Of a DNA stretch of 64,000 nt, positions 1 through 8,755 are shown one piece after another; within the stretch, counting starts at the first letter, position 1; every line of letters begins with the position of its first letter. Origin of the DNA: Paraburkholderia phytofirmans OLGA172 (GTDB lineage: Bacteria > Pseudomonadota > Gammaproteobacteria > Burkholderiales > Burkholderiaceae); contig NZ_CP014578.1 of the NCBI RefSeq assembly GCF_001634365.1, forward strand, positions 3,410,001-3,474,000. Reading direction: 5' to 3'. The position numbers were made by a program, and so were the translations under genes. The notes beneath the pieces were generated by a model. It was not told where the DNA came from, made no database searches, and saw only the letters and a program-made list of their open reading frames with translations.

Positions 1-2
1 AA

Positions 3-749
3 CATTCGTCCGGCTACTTCGCACAAGCTGCGGAACAAAGCGCTTCCGGCCACTACACGAGCAGCCAGGTCTCCGCGAACGCCAACGCATGGGGCTGGAG
101 CGCGCATGACAACATCAGCGCAGGCTCGGTGAATGTCTCCGGCACCATTACCCAGCACATCAACACCGAAAAACCGACGACGATGTCCGCCGGCATCGGC
201 GACACAGCGCTGGATACCGCGAACGGCAACATTGGCGTCAACATCGCCAGCGGCGTAGACAACGCCCAGTCCAATGATGCCGCCCTGTCGAACATGGACG
301 TCGGCCCCGTGTTCGGTAGCGCGCAGATCTACTCGACTCAATCGTCGGGCGGCTCGGCGAAAGTGGGAGACTTCAACTTCGTTGCCTCCGTCGGCGCAGG
401 CGCCCTGGCACATGCGACGGGCAATATCGGCGTGAACGTGGCCTCGGGTGTGGGCAACGTGCAAAACAACAGCCTGGCAGCATCGGCTACGACTGACAGC
501 AGCAGTAGCAGCAGCGGTATGGGCTGGGGGCATGACAGGGGCGGCAGCACGCAAGGTGGCGAAGTCATTGCCAGCGACCAGAACGTCCAGACCGCAGACG
601 CAGGCGTCAGTGGCCAGTTCACCGGCTCGTCCATGCTCGGCATGGGTGCGCTCGCCAATGCTAACGGCAACATCGGGGTGAATATCGCGTCGGGGGCAGG
701 CAACCTGCAACACAACGGCCTTGCAGTCGCCAGCGTGTCGCATCAGTAA
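3..749 (+). CDS. Secreted repeat protein, Fap-like amyloid or adhesin subunit (5' truncated by window)
   Basis: The reading frame is open from the first bases of the window, so the N-terminus lies upstream. The visible part is rich in Gly, Ala, Asn and Ser and holds three imperfect repeats centred on GNIGVNxASG followed by a short Asn/Gln tail (cores near 225-275, 420-470 and 665-715). Between them are Ser/Gly-rich linkers, one with a run of serines near 500-520. Such Asn/Gln-containing repeats suit beta-stacking surface fibres. The next genes encode a C39-type peptidase and a FapF-like barrel, which suggests a Fap-like export substrate. The family assignment is inference from composition and context; a large surface adhesin is the alternative. 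Confidence 0.7.
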   Translation, partial: HSSGYFAQAAEQSASGHYTSSQVSANANAWGWSAHDNISAGSVNVSGTITQHINTEKPTTMSAGIGDTALDTANGNIGVNIASGVDNAQSNDAALSNMDVGPVFGSAQIYSTQSSGGSAKVGDFNFVASVGAGALAHATGNIGVNVASGVGNVQNNSLAASATTDSSSSSSGMGWGHDRGGSTQGGEVIASDQNVQTADAGVSGQFTGSSMLGMGALANANGNIGVNIASGAGNLQHNGLAVASVSHQ

Positions 750-821
750 TTAAAGCGGTATCGCAGGAAGACACCGGTCAGCCTTCGTGCTGACCGGCTG
801 TCTGCCCGGGGGGAATAGACC

Positions 822-1532
822 ATGTTCGGGGTGAGCAGGGGAACGCGTGGCTTTTTTCTGGCACTCTTCGCTGGACTCGTGCTATCGCAGACGGGTCACG
901 CGCAGAGTGCCCTTTCGATGAACGCTGCAGCGGGCGTGCCGTTCGACGTGAACGTGCGTTCGATCCGCGAGCTACGCTACAACCACATCGTTTCGCAGCG
1001 TTACGACTACAGCTGCGGCTCGGCCGCTCTGGCCACGTTGCTGAAGTACGGCTACGGCATCGACATTCCCGAAACCGAAATGATCCAACGCATGATGGTG
1101 TTTTCGACACCAGAGGTGGTGGTGAAGAACGGCTTCTCGATGCTCGACATGAAGAAGTTCGTCGAAACGATCGGCCTGCGCGGCCGTGGTTTCCGCGTCA
1201 CCTCCGAAGCGCTCTATCACCTGCAGATTCCTGTACTCGTGCTGATGAACAGCGACGGCTACGAGCACTTCGTGATCGTCAAGCACGCGGAGGACGGCCG
1301 CATATTCATTGCCGACCCAGCGCTCGGCAACCGCATCGTCATGGAAGACGACTTCGTCAAGAAATGGAACGGCCTCGTATTCGCGGTCGTTGGCAAGCCA
1401 TTTATGGAGGATTCTCCGCTCTTGCAAGGCAACGAGTCGCTCGCGCTAAAGCTGCGCGAACGTGCGCTGGAAAACGGTACGGCAGCGACTCCCTTTGTTG
1501 AATACGGTTTGATCAAGGCAGAGTTGTTCTGA
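822..1532 (+). CDS. C39-family cysteine peptidase, FapD-like, secreted
   Basis: This 236-residue protein has a signal peptide (hydrophobic run at about 10-22, likely cut after AQS). It then carries a papain-like C39 domain with Cys65 in the motif YDYSCGSAA, His149 in DGYEHF and Asp165 in IADPALG, the expected catalytic triad. C39 peptidases cut leader peptides after double-glycine motifs, and in Pseudomonas FapD of this type is needed for Fap amyloid export. It lies between the repeat protein and a secreted protein that carries a leader-like motif, with only 6 bp to the next gene, so the genes are probably co-transcribed. The triad looks intact. The true substrate is not shown by the sequence. 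Confidence 0.85.
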   Translation: MFGVSRGTRGFFLALFAGLVLSQTGHAQSALSMNAAAGVPFDVNVRSIRELRYNHIVSQRYDYSCGSAALATLLKYGYGIDIPETEMIQRMMVFSTPEVVVKNGFSMLDMKKFVETIGLRGRGFRVTSEALYHLQIPVLVLMNSDGYEHFVIVKHAEDGRIFIADPALGNRIVMEDDFVKKWNGLVFAVVGKPFMEDSPLLQGNESLALKLRERALENGTAATPFVEYGLIKAELF

Positions 1533-1538
1533 CTCATC

Positions 1539-2339
1539 ATGGACCGAAACTTCCTCATTATTGGCTGTGCGTTGTGTTTCACAACGTGCGGCCTTGCTTT
1601 AGTCGCGCATGCTGCCGAGCAGACGCCGACTGTGTTTGAAGACGTCAGCGCCCTCAAGCTGCAACCCGTCGACGATGCCGTCCTCGCCAAACAGACCGGC
1701 AAAGGTATTGCCGGGGACATCATTTCGGGCGTCGTCGTCACCCTGCTGTCGCAATGGCAGTTGCCGAACGGCGCCACCGCTGTCGCCTCGGGCGCGCTCG
1801 CCATCGGTACAAACACGCCCAACCAGCCGAGCGTCCAATTCAATTCATCGGCCTCCGTGACCGGGCCAAACGGATCATGGGGCAGCGGCGCCAACCGCAA
1901 TGCCAGCGCGAGCGGTGGGCAGAACGTCAGCGTCAACGGCGTCTCGCAGATCGCCCAACTGGCCGGCAACGGCAACCTCGGCACCAATCAGGCGCTGATC
2001 GATTTCGATGCCTCGCCAGGCAGCCTGACGGGAGGGTCCTATAACAACGCAACGGCGGCTGCCGCAAGCAATGCGAACGGCTCCGTGAAAGCCTCCGTCA
2101 GTCTCGCCCACGGCGGCATTGCAATCGCGTTGCAAACGCCGGCCGGTATCGCCACCCAAACCATCGCGCCGGCCAGTACGCAACAGGCCGGCGCGATTGC
2201 CCAACTCTTGCAGATTGCAGGCAATAACCAGCAAGTCGCCAATCAGTTGCAACTGCATTTGCAGATGCAGCCGATGTCGGCCTCGATGCTGCGCCAGATT
2301 GGCGTCCTACAAGCCCTGCAAAACAGCGTAAGGAGATAA
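1539..2339 (+). CDS. Secreted Ala/Gln/Asn-rich protein of the Fap-like locus
   Basis: This 266-residue protein has a signal peptide (about 1-26, ending AHA-AEQ). Residues 40-57 read LQPVDDAVLAKQTGKG, which resembles the acidic-leucine plus glycine leaders cut by C39 peptidases. The rest has low complexity, rich in Ala, Asn, Gln, Ser and Gly, with the segment NGNLGTNQALIDF near 145-160 and a Gln-rich C-terminus. It starts 6 bp after the C39 peptidase gene. It may be a minor fibre or chaperone component comparable to FapE; that is inference, because no enzymatic domain is visible and the family was not recognised with certainty. Confidence 0.7.
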   Translation: MDRNFLIIGCALCFTTCGLALVAHAAEQTPTVFEDVSALKLQPVDDAVLAKQTGKGIAGDIISGVVVTLLSQWQLPNGATAVASGALAIGTNTPNQPSVQFNSSASVTGPNGSWGSGANRNASASGGQNVSVNGVSQIAQLAGNGNLGTNQALIDFDASPGSLTGGSYNNATAAAASNANGSVKASVSLAHGGIAIALQTPAGIATQTIAPASTQQAGAIAQLLQIAGNNQQVANQLQLHLQMQPMSASMLRQIGVLQALQNSVRR

Positions 2340-2439
2340 CACGGGCCGCCACCCGATCAGGAAGGAGACCAAGCACTAAAAGCGACCGCGCGCTGCCAGG
2401 GACACATGCGACGCGCAGTCAGAATACCGGCGGAACAAA

Positions 2440-3879
2440 ATGATCAGATTCGCAAGGACCGGTGTGCCGCGCATGGCGCTCGCGGCCATTCCGGCCGCAG
2501 CCATGCTGTTTGCGCTATCGCAAGGGGCCAGCGCGCAGGCGCTCTCCGATCAATCGGTTGAAGAACGGCTGAACACGCTCATGCGCGTCGTCAGCGAGCA
2601 GCAAAAGCAGATCGTCTCGCTCGAGCGGCAGGTCACGAACCTCGAAATGTCGCAGCGCGGCCGTGGCGCACCGGGTTACGGCGAGCCGGCTGGCAGCGCC
2701 GCGATCGCCGAACAGCCCGGCGCCGACGGCCTGCCTGTGCCGCTGCCGCCGCTGGCCCAGGTGAATCCGGGCACACCCGCGCCGGGCAGCGGCACGGGCA
2801 CAGCGACTGGGGTGCCGGTCAATCCGCCGGTACCTGAAAACAGCAGCGGGGGCGGCCTGCCGGCAGCAACCGACGGCAGCGGCGCGGTCGGCCAGACGCA
2901 GAAGGCCGCGCAACCGGTGCGCACGCAATCGGAAGATGCGGTGGTGCAGAACCAGCAGCACACGCCGCTGTTCGAGCACAAGCTGACCCTCGACTGGGGT
3001 ATCAACGATACCTACTACGACCGTCGCCAGTTGCAACTGTCCGGCTTCCTCGCGCTCGATGCGATTTTCCTCGGCAACATCAACCTCGGCGAAACCAAGT
3101 CGCACCAGGTGATGGCCGACCTCGACACGCGTTACGGTCTGACCGACCGCATAAGCGTCGACGTCGACGTGCCCTATATCTACCGGCACAGCAACTTCAT
3201 CGTCGGCGGGGCCGGCGGGGCCGCGAATACGGTCTCGGACGCCTCGGCAAATTCGAGCAACATTGGCGACGTCAACTTCGGGATCTACTACCAGTTCCTG
3301 AAGGAAACCAACAATCTGCCGGACATGGTCGGCAGTCTGCGCATCAAGGCGCCGACCGGTTCGTCGCCGTTCGGCATCAAGCTGCAGCAGGTCGACGCCG
3401 ACAACACCAACCTCGTCGCCCCCTCCAAGCTGCCCACCGGCACCGGCTTCTGGAACATCACGGCGGGCCTGTCGGTGTTGAAGACCTACGATCCGGTCGT
3501 GCTGTTCGGCAGCGTCTCGTACACCTACAACATTGCCCGCTCGTTTTCGGACATCTCGTCGGTCGTCGGCCAGACCGAACCGGCGACGGTCAAGATCGGC
3601 GACGTCGTGCAGTTCGGCGGCGGCGCAGCACTGGCGTTCTCGGACAAGGACTCAGCCAGCATCTCGTACACGATGGCGCTGGAACCCGAGTCCGAGACCA
3701 AAGCGCCAGGCGGAAGCTATTCGAAGGTGCCGGGCAGCGAGACCACCGCTGCCGCCCTGACCTTCGGCTTGAATCACGTAGTGAACAAGCACTTGACGAT
3801 CAACGGTTCGGTGTCTGTCGGCCTCACGCCCGACACGCCGAACTTCGTGATCGGCGTGCGCTTTCCCTACACTTTTTGA
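2440..3879 (+). CDS. Outer-membrane beta-barrel transporter, FapF-like
   Basis: This 479-residue protein has a signal peptide (about 1-33, ending ASAQA). It continues with a predicted coiled coil (about 38-70: VEERLNTLMRVVSEQQKQI and following heptads), then a Pro/Gly/Ala-rich linker to about residue 160. The C-terminal domain of alternating strands ends in phenylalanine (FPYTF), the outer-membrane insertion signature. Coiled coil, linker and barrel in this order match FapF, the secretion pore for Fap amyloid subunits. It lies 100 bp after the preceding gene; that gap has a good ribosome-site-like AAGGAGA with no start nearby. A phenol-degradation MetA-like barrel is the main alternative for the barrel part. 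Confidence 0.78.
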   Translation: MIRFARTGVPRMALAAIPAAAMLFALSQGASAQALSDQSVEERLNTLMRVVSEQQKQIVSLERQVTNLEMSQRGRGAPGYGEPAGSAAIAEQPGADGLPVPLPPLAQVNPGTPAPGSGTGTATGVPVNPPVPENSSGGGLPAATDGSGAVGQTQKAAQPVRTQSEDAVVQNQQHTPLFEHKLTLDWGINDTYYDRRQLQLSGFLALDAIFLGNINLGETKSHQVMADLDTRYGLTDRISVDVDVPYIYRHSNFIVGGAGGAANTVSDASANSSNIGDVNFGIYYQFLKETNNLPDMVGSLRIKAPTGSSPFGIKLQQVDADNTNLVAPSKLPTGTGFWNITAGLSVLKTYDPVVLFGSVSYTYNIARSFSDISSVVGQTEPATVKIGDVVQFGGGAALAFSDKDSASISYTMALEPESETKAPGGSYSKVPGSETTAAALTFGLNHVVNKHLTINGSVSVGLTPDTPNFVIGVRFPYTF

Positions 3880-3903
3880 CGTGTCAACGATACGAGGTTG
3901 ATC

Positions 3904-5505
3904 GTGCGCGAATCGCCCCATCTGAGCAGCGTTACACCGCCATCCGGCGCTCATCTGTCGATTGCCCGAACGCAGGACGTTCCTGTGACGCGAGCAACGG
4001 AAGGCCTCGCGGGGCGCCCGTCGGAAGTCTCGTTGGCGCATCCTCAGGAGGCCGCTGCAGAGCGCTTGCACGCGCCCTCCACCGCCGCGAAAGAGAGCGG
4101 CCTGCTGCACGAGCGGACCGAACGGGCACTGCTGTACGTCGCGCGCACGCCGGATGAGACGCTGAGCGCCCATCTGAAGAGCCGCGGCTGGCACGTGATG
4201 ATCGCCCGCTCGGCGCATGAACTCGCGCGCCTGCTCAAACCTGACGTGATATGCGCCGGCATCGTCGACCTGGCCAGCTTTGCGTTGCGCGACCTTGGCG
4301 GCCTCGAAGCGAGCCTGCGTCAACAGCAGATCGGCTGGATTGCACTCGCCACTTCGGACCGCCTCGCCGACCCCGGCGTGCGGCGCCTGATCCGCCACTA
4401 CTGCTTCGACTACGTCAAGACGCCGGTAGCCAACGCCACGATCGACTACCTCGCCAATCATGCATTCGGCATGGTGACCCTGTGCGATGCCGATGAGAAC
4501 CCGCCTGCCGCGCCCGCCACCGACGACGAAATGGTCGGTACCTGCGAAGCGATGCAGCAACTCTTCCGCACCATCCGCAAAGTCGCCAATACCGACGCCA
4601 GCGTGTTCATCTCGGGTGAATCCGGCACCGGCAAGGAACTCACCGCACTGGCGATCCACGAACGCTCGCCGCGCCGCAAGGCGCCGTTCGTCGCCATCAA
4701 CTGCGGCGCCATTCCGCACCATCTATTGCAGTCCGAACTATTCGGTTACGAACGCGGCGCGTTTACCGGCGCGAACCAGCGCAAGATCGGCCGGGTCGAG
4801 GCCGCGGACGGGGGCACCTTGCTGCTCGACGAAATCGGCGACCTGCCGATGGAAAGCCAGGCAAGCCTGCTGCGCTTTTTGCAGGAAGGCAAGATCGAGC
4901 GGCTCGGCGGCCGCGAATCGATCCCGGTGGATGTGCGAATCATCTCGGCGACCCACGTGGATCTCGAGTTCGCGATGCGCGACGGACGGTTCCGCGCCGA
5001 CCTGTTCCACCGGTTGTGCGTGCTGCGTGTCGACGAGCCGCCGCTGCGCGCCCGCGGCAAGGACATTGAGATTCTTGCGCATCACATCATGCACAAGTTC
5101 AAGACCGACAGTGCGCGCAAGATCCGCGGCTTTGCGCCGTCGGCGATCGAGGCGATGTACAACTACAACTGGCCCGGCAATGTGCGCGAGCTGATCAACC
5201 GGGTGCGCCGCGCGATCGTGATGGCGGAGAACAAGCTGATTTCCGCCGACGACCTCGACCTCGCGCAGTTCACCGAGCAACAGACCATGAGCCTCGCGCA
5301 AGCGCGCGAAGCCGCCGAGAAGCGCGCAATCGAAGCGGCGCTGCTGCGGCATCGCCACCGGCTGAACGAGGCGGCGACCGATCTGAATATTTCGCGCGTC
5401 ACGCTATACCGGCTGATGGGTCAGCACGGGTTGCGGGATCTGAGCGCGGCCGACGAGAAAGCGTCGCTTGAAGCGTTCGCCGCCGGAGAGCCTTCGCACA
5501 AGTGA
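3904..5505 (+). CDS. Sigma-54-dependent transcriptional activator, VpsR-like
   Basis: This is an enhancer-binding protein of about 533 residues. The N-terminal third (about 75-200) resembles the degenerate receiver-like domain of VpsR/BerB-type regulators. The central AAA+ domain has Walker A GESGTGKE (about 240-247), the sigma-54 contact loop GAFTGA (about 287-292) and Walker B LLLDE (about 308-312). A Fis-type helix-turn-helix lies at the end (about 495-525). The start is uncertain: TTG at 3898 is in frame, but GAGG at 3894-3897 is spaced 6 bases before GTG 3904, which I prefer. It directly follows the Fap-like genes and probably controls them, possibly with cyclic di-GMP as in VpsR; that is inference. 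No -24/-12 promoter was recognised within the window. Confidence 0.88.
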   Translation: MRESPHLSSVTPPSGAHLSIARTQDVPVTRATEGLAGRPSEVSLAHPQEAAAERLHAPSTAAKESGLLHERTERALLYVARTPDETLSAHLKSRGWHVMIARSAHELARLLKPDVICAGIVDLASFALRDLGGLEASLRQQQIGWIALATSDRLADPGVRRLIRHYCFDYVKTPVANATIDYLANHAFGMVTLCDADENPPAAPATDDEMVGTCEAMQQLFRTIRKVANTDASVFISGESGTGKELTALAIHERSPRRKAPFVAINCGAIPHHLLQSELFGYERGAFTGANQRKIGRVEAADGGTLLLDEIGDLPMESQASLLRFLQEGKIERLGGRESIPVDVRIISATHVDLEFAMRDGRFRADLFHRLCVLRVDEPPLRARGKDIEILAHHIMHKFKTDSARKIRGFAPSAIEAMYNYNWPGNVRELINRVRRAIVMAENKLISADDLDLAQFTEQQTMSLAQAREAAEKRAIEAALLRHRHRLNEAATDLNISRVTLYRLMGQHGLRDLSAADEKASLEAFAAGEPSHK

Positions 5506-5506
5506 C

Positions 5507-5575
5507 GGGGGCGCCTAGCCGGGGGCGCCTGGCCGGGGCGCTTAGCCACGGTTGCCTGCCCAGGGTTGCCTGGCG
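5507..5575. repeat. Degenerate 14-bp tandem repeat, about five units
   Basis: Five imperfect units of 13-14 bp follow the stop of the activator gene. The first two units (5507-5520 and 5521-5534) differ at one base, GGGGGCGCCTAGCC against GGGGGCGCCTGGCC; later units drift to GGTTGCCTG forms. They fill the gap before the folA promoter region. Confidence 0.7.
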
Positions 5576-5652
5576 GGGAGCGTCGGCTGACATAGCGGCG
5601 CCTTCCTGCGCCTCAGGTAGAATCATCCTGGTTACGTTCCCCTTTCCATTCG

Positions 5653-6153
5653 ATGACGACGCTCACCCTGATCGTCGCTCGCGCCAATAACGGCGTGATC
5701 GGCCGCGACAACCAGTTGCCCTGGCGACTTCCCGAAGACCTCGCGTTCTTCAAGCGCACCACGATGGGCGCGCCCATCATCATGGGCCGCAAGACGCATG
5801 AATCGATCGGCCGGCCGTTGCCGGGGCGCCGCAACATTGTCGTGACACGGGATGCCACGCGGCGCTTTCAGGGCTGCGACGCGGCCACCACCCTCGAGGA
5901 CGCGCTGAAGCTCGCCGCCCAGGACCAGGCGCCGGAGGCGTTTCTGATCGGCGGCGCGCAGCTGTATGCGGAAGGTTTGCGTCAGGCGGACAAGCTGATC
6001 ATCACCGAGATTTCCGCCGACTTCGAAGGCGACGCCACCTTCCCCGAACTTGATGAAAGCGAATGGGAAGAAGTCGCGCACGAAACGCATCGCGCGGACG
6101 CGCCGAATGACTTCGATTACGCGTTTGTGACTTATAAGCGTAAGGGTGCTTGA
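5653..6153 (+). CDS. folA: Dihydrofolate reductase
   Basis: This 166-residue enzyme reduces dihydrofolate to tetrahydrofolate with NADPH. Family landmarks are the N-terminal strand [22 protein letters not shown] (Trp24 and the acidic residue Glu28 at the E. coli Asp27 position), [10 protein letters not shown] for NADPH binding and the C-terminal EFIGGAQ-type segment FLIGGAQLY. The length is typical of chromosomal FolA. A possible -10 element TAGAAT lies about 37 bases before the start; no strong Shine-Dalgarno is visible. The gene stands alone and is closed by a bidirectional terminator shared with pmbA. Confidence 0.97.
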   Translation: MTTLTLIVARANNGVIGRDNQLPWRLPEDLAFFKRTTMGAPIIMGRKTHESIGRPLPGRRNIVVTRDATRRFQGCDAATTLEDALKLAAQDQAPEAFLIGGAQLYAEGLRQADKLIITEISADFEGDATFPELDESEWEEVAHETHRADAPNDFDYAFVTYKRKGA

Positions 6154-6257
6154 GGTTTTGCGCCGCGCCTGACGCTTCACACTTTACGGTTTGCGCCCGG
6201 GCTTCAGACGGCCAGCTTCGCGCCTCGAGCATTTGCCGCGCGCCGCAACGCGGGCAT

Positions 6258-6295
6258 AAAAAAACGCCACGCAATCGCCTGCGTGGCGTTTTTTG
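6258..6295. terminator. Bidirectional intrinsic terminator between folA and pmbA
   Basis: The 10-bp stem ACGCCACGCA/TGCGTGGCGT has a 6-base loop and is flanked by an A-run on the left and a T-run on the right, so it can stop transcription from both convergent genes. Confidence 0.9.
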
Positions 6296-6354
6296 TTTGC
6301 AGCCTTCCTGCACGGCCGGACTAAGGCAAGCCGCCGCCGGTTAAGCAGAACCGC

Positions 6355-7725
6355 TTATTGCCCGGCGATCGTCATCCGCTCGATCAGCACCGAGCCCGTT
6401 TCCTTGGTGCCGCGCGTGATCGTATCCGCGCCGATCGCGACGATATGGCGGAACATTTCCTGCAATGTGCTCGCCACCGTGATTTCCTCGACCGGGTACT
6501 GGATCTTGCCATTCTCGACCCAGAACCCCGACGCGCCGCGCGAATAGTCGCCCGTCACGTAGTTCACGCCCTGCCCCATCAGTTCCGTCAGCAACAGGCC
6601 TGTGCCGAGCTTCTTCAGCATTTCCTCGAAGTCGTCTTCCGGACGTGTCTTCGAGCTGCGCAGCGACAGATTGTGCGAGCCGCCGGCGTTGCCGGTGGTC
6701 TGCATGCCGAGCTTGCGCGCCGAGTAGGTGGACAGGAAGTAGCCTTCCACCACACCGTCCTTCACCACCGAACGCTGTTTGGTGCGCACGCCTTCTTCGT
6801 CGAACGGTGCGCTGCCCATCGCGCGCGCGACGTGCGGATCTTCGACCACCTGGATGTGCGGCGCGAACACCGGCTTGCCGAGGCTGTCGACCAGGAACGA
6901 GGTCTTGCGGTACAGCGCGCCGCCGCTCGTCGCCTGCACGAACGCGCCGAGAATGCCGGCGGCGAGCGGCGCTTCGAACAGCACCGGCACCTTGCGCGTG
7001 TCGAGCCCGCGCGCGCCGATGCGCGACAGCGCACGTTGCGCCGCGTAACGGCCCACCGCTTCCGGATCGGCGAGGTCTGCGGCGCTGCGGGTCGACGTGT
7101 ACCAGTCGTCGCGCTGCATGTTGCGGCCGCTGCCGGCGATCGGCGCGCACGCGATGTAGTGGCGCGAGTACGGATAGCCGGCGAGGAAGCCGCGCGAGGT
7201 GGCCAGCACGAACTGCGAGTGCTGCGCCGAGACGCTCGCGCCTTCCGAGTTCTTGATCTGCGGATCGGTTGCGAAAGCGGCGTCTTCCGAGCGGCGGGCG
7301 ATTTCCACCGCTTCGTCCGCGGAAAGATTCCACGGGTGATACAGATCGAGATCGCGCGGGGCGGTTTCGAGCAATTCTGCTTCGGCGAGACCCGCGCAGT
7401 CGTCTTCAGCCGTGAAGCGGGCGATGTTGTACGCGGCCGCCACCGTGTCTTTCAAAGCTTGCGACGAAAAGTCCGAGGTGCTTGCGTTGCCGCGCTTGTT
7501 GCCGATGAACACCGTCACGCCGACCATCTTGTCGCGGTTGTGTTCGATCGTCTCGACTTCGCCGCGCCGCACGGAGACGGACAGGCCGTCGCCTTCGGAG
7601 ATCTCGGTCGCCGCGTCGGTACCGCCGAGCGACTTCGCGTGACGAAGGATGTCCGAGGCGATTTCCTTCAGTTCATCCTGGGTATGCGGAAAAAAGCGCT
7701 GCTTGACGTCCATGTCTGCTGCCAT
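6355..7725 (-). CDS. pmbA: Metalloprotease PmbA (TldE)
   Basis: This 456-residue member of the TldD/PmbA family works with TldD in maturation of peptide antibiotics and degradation of small proteins such as CcdA. The start at 7725 ([12 protein letters not shown]) gives the usual length; the open frame extends another 45 codons upstream without family similarity, and AGGAC lies before the chosen ATG. Typical segments are [19 protein letters not shown] near the N-terminus and [11 protein letters not shown] and [19 protein letters not shown] near the C-terminus. PmbA lacks the HExxxH site of its partner TldD. It is divergent from darP (yjgA), the usual neighbour order in Burkholderia. Confidence 0.95.
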   Translation of the reverse strand: MAADMDVKQRFFPHTQDELKEIASDILRHAKSLGGTDAATEISEGDGLSVSVRRGEVETIEHNRDKMVGVTVFIGNKRGNASTSDFSSQALKDTVAAAYNIARFTAEDDCAGLAEAELLETAPRDLDLYHPWNLSADEAVEIARRSEDAAFATDPQIKNSEGASVSAQHSQFVLATSRGFLAGYPYSRHYIACAPIAGSGRNMQRDDWYTSTRSAADLADPEAVGRYAAQRALSRIGARGLDTRKVPVLFEAPLAAGILGAFVQATSGGALYRKTSFLVDSLGKPVFAPHIQVVEDPHVARAMGSAPFDEEGVRTKQRSVVKDGVVEGYFLSTYSARKLGMQTTGNAGGSHNLSLRSSKTRPEDDFEEMLKKLGTGLLLTELMGQGVNYVTGDYSRGASGFWVENGKIQYPVEEITVASTLQEMFRHIVAIGADTITRGTKETGSVLIERMTIAGQ

Positions 7726-7908
7726 TGTCGTTGCCGTCCTGTTCGGGGCCGAGCGGCCCTGTGTGTTCGCCCATGCCACGCACTTGCGTACGCGCTTTAC
7801 GCGCGCCATTTGCGTGCTCACTTGCATGCTCTTTTGCGTTGGCACGCATCCCGCGATCATAGCAAGGTACGCGAAGCTGTACCTGGCATTCGCTGAGCCT
7901 GACTTTGC

Positions 7909-8040
7909 CTCGGCGCTGTCCCGGCGCTGTCCCGGCGCTCTCCCGGTGTTGTCCCGGTGTTGTCCCGGTGTTGTCCCGGTGTTGTCCCGCTGCGGTCCCG
8001 CTGCGGTCGCGGTGCGGTCGTGCCGTTGTCCCGACTTTCT
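7909..8040. repeat. 11-bp tandem repeat array, about 12 units, in the pmbA-darP spacer
   Basis: Twelve consecutive 11-bp units fill much of the 418-bp divergent spacer. Four units (7942-7985) are identical CCCGGTGTTGT; flanking units are CCCGGCGCTGT and CCCGCTGCGGT types, and the last ones are degenerate. The phase is kept strictly at 11 bp. Apart from the darP start-proximal AT-rich box no other gene-like content is seen in the spacer 7726-8143. Confidence 0.9.
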
Positions 8041-8143
8041 ACCGGCCCGCCGCGTTTGCCGCGATCCTCAAAAACCCACTCGCGAAGCCTTGTGCGCTAG
8101 CAGCACGGCGGGTTCCGCGCGCGCGGCACGTTACAATATCGGT

Positions 8144-8755
8144 ATGACACGCAAAACCCGCATTCAACCTATCGAATCCGCCGAGCCGGAAGTCGACGAG
8201 AACGGCTACGACCGTCCCAGCAAGTCCCAGCTCAAGCGCGAAATGCACGAGCTGCAGGAACTGGGCTCGGCGCTGATCGCCCTGCCGAAAGACGCGCTCA
8301 AGCGCATGCCGATGCCCGAAAAGCTCGACGACGCCGTGCGCGAAGCGCGCCGCATCACCGACCACGAAGGCAAGCGCCGTCAGGTGCAGTACGTCGGGCG
8401 CGTCATGCGCTCGCTGCTGGACGAGGAAACCGCCGCGCTGCGCACCGCGCTCGACACCTACAACGGCGTCAACAAAGCGGAAACTGCCAAGCTGCACTGG
8501 ATCGAGCGCACCCGCGAGAAACTGCTCGCCGACGACGCCGCGCTGACCGAATTCATCCGCCAGCACCCGAACGCCGATCCGCAGCAGGGCCGCACGCTGA
8601 TCCGCAACGCCCGTAAGGAAGCGCAGCAAAGCAAGCCGCCGCGCTACTTCCGCGAGCTGTTCCAGTGGATCAAGAACGCCGACGGCCCGTCGGCCGGCAC
8701 CGATTCCGAAACGGAAGACGCCCTGGAAGACGACGATGACGACCGCGACGCGTAA
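8144..8755 (+). CDS. darP: Ribosome-associated protein DarP (YjgA family, DUF615)
   Basis: This 203-residue acidic protein begins [12 protein letters not shown] and contains the family segments [18 protein letters not shown], a conserved block around [16 protein letters not shown] and the C-terminal [13 protein letters not shown]. YjgA/DarP binds the 50S subunit and assists late ribosome assembly. The end is a poly-Asp/Glu tail. TACAAT at 8132-8137 lies 6 bases before the ATG and no Shine-Dalgarno is seen, so the mRNA may be leaderless. The longer open frame upstream runs through the 11-bp array and is not coding. Its last 20 bases overlap mog. Confidence 0.93.
   Translation: MTRKTRIQPIESAEPEVDENGYDRPSKSQLKREMHELQELGSALIALPKDALKRMPMPEKLDDAVREARRITDHEGKRRQVQYVGRVMRSLLDEETAALRTALDTYNGVNKAETAKLHWIERTREKLLADDAALTEFIRQHPNADPQQGRTLIRNARKEAQQSKPPRYFRELFQWIKNADGPSAGTDSETEDALEDDDDDRDA

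Noticed and set aside
7649..8143. Long N-terminal extension of DarP
   Set aside because: The extension is a translation of the 11-bp array and spacer; family similarity begins at MTRKTRIQ.
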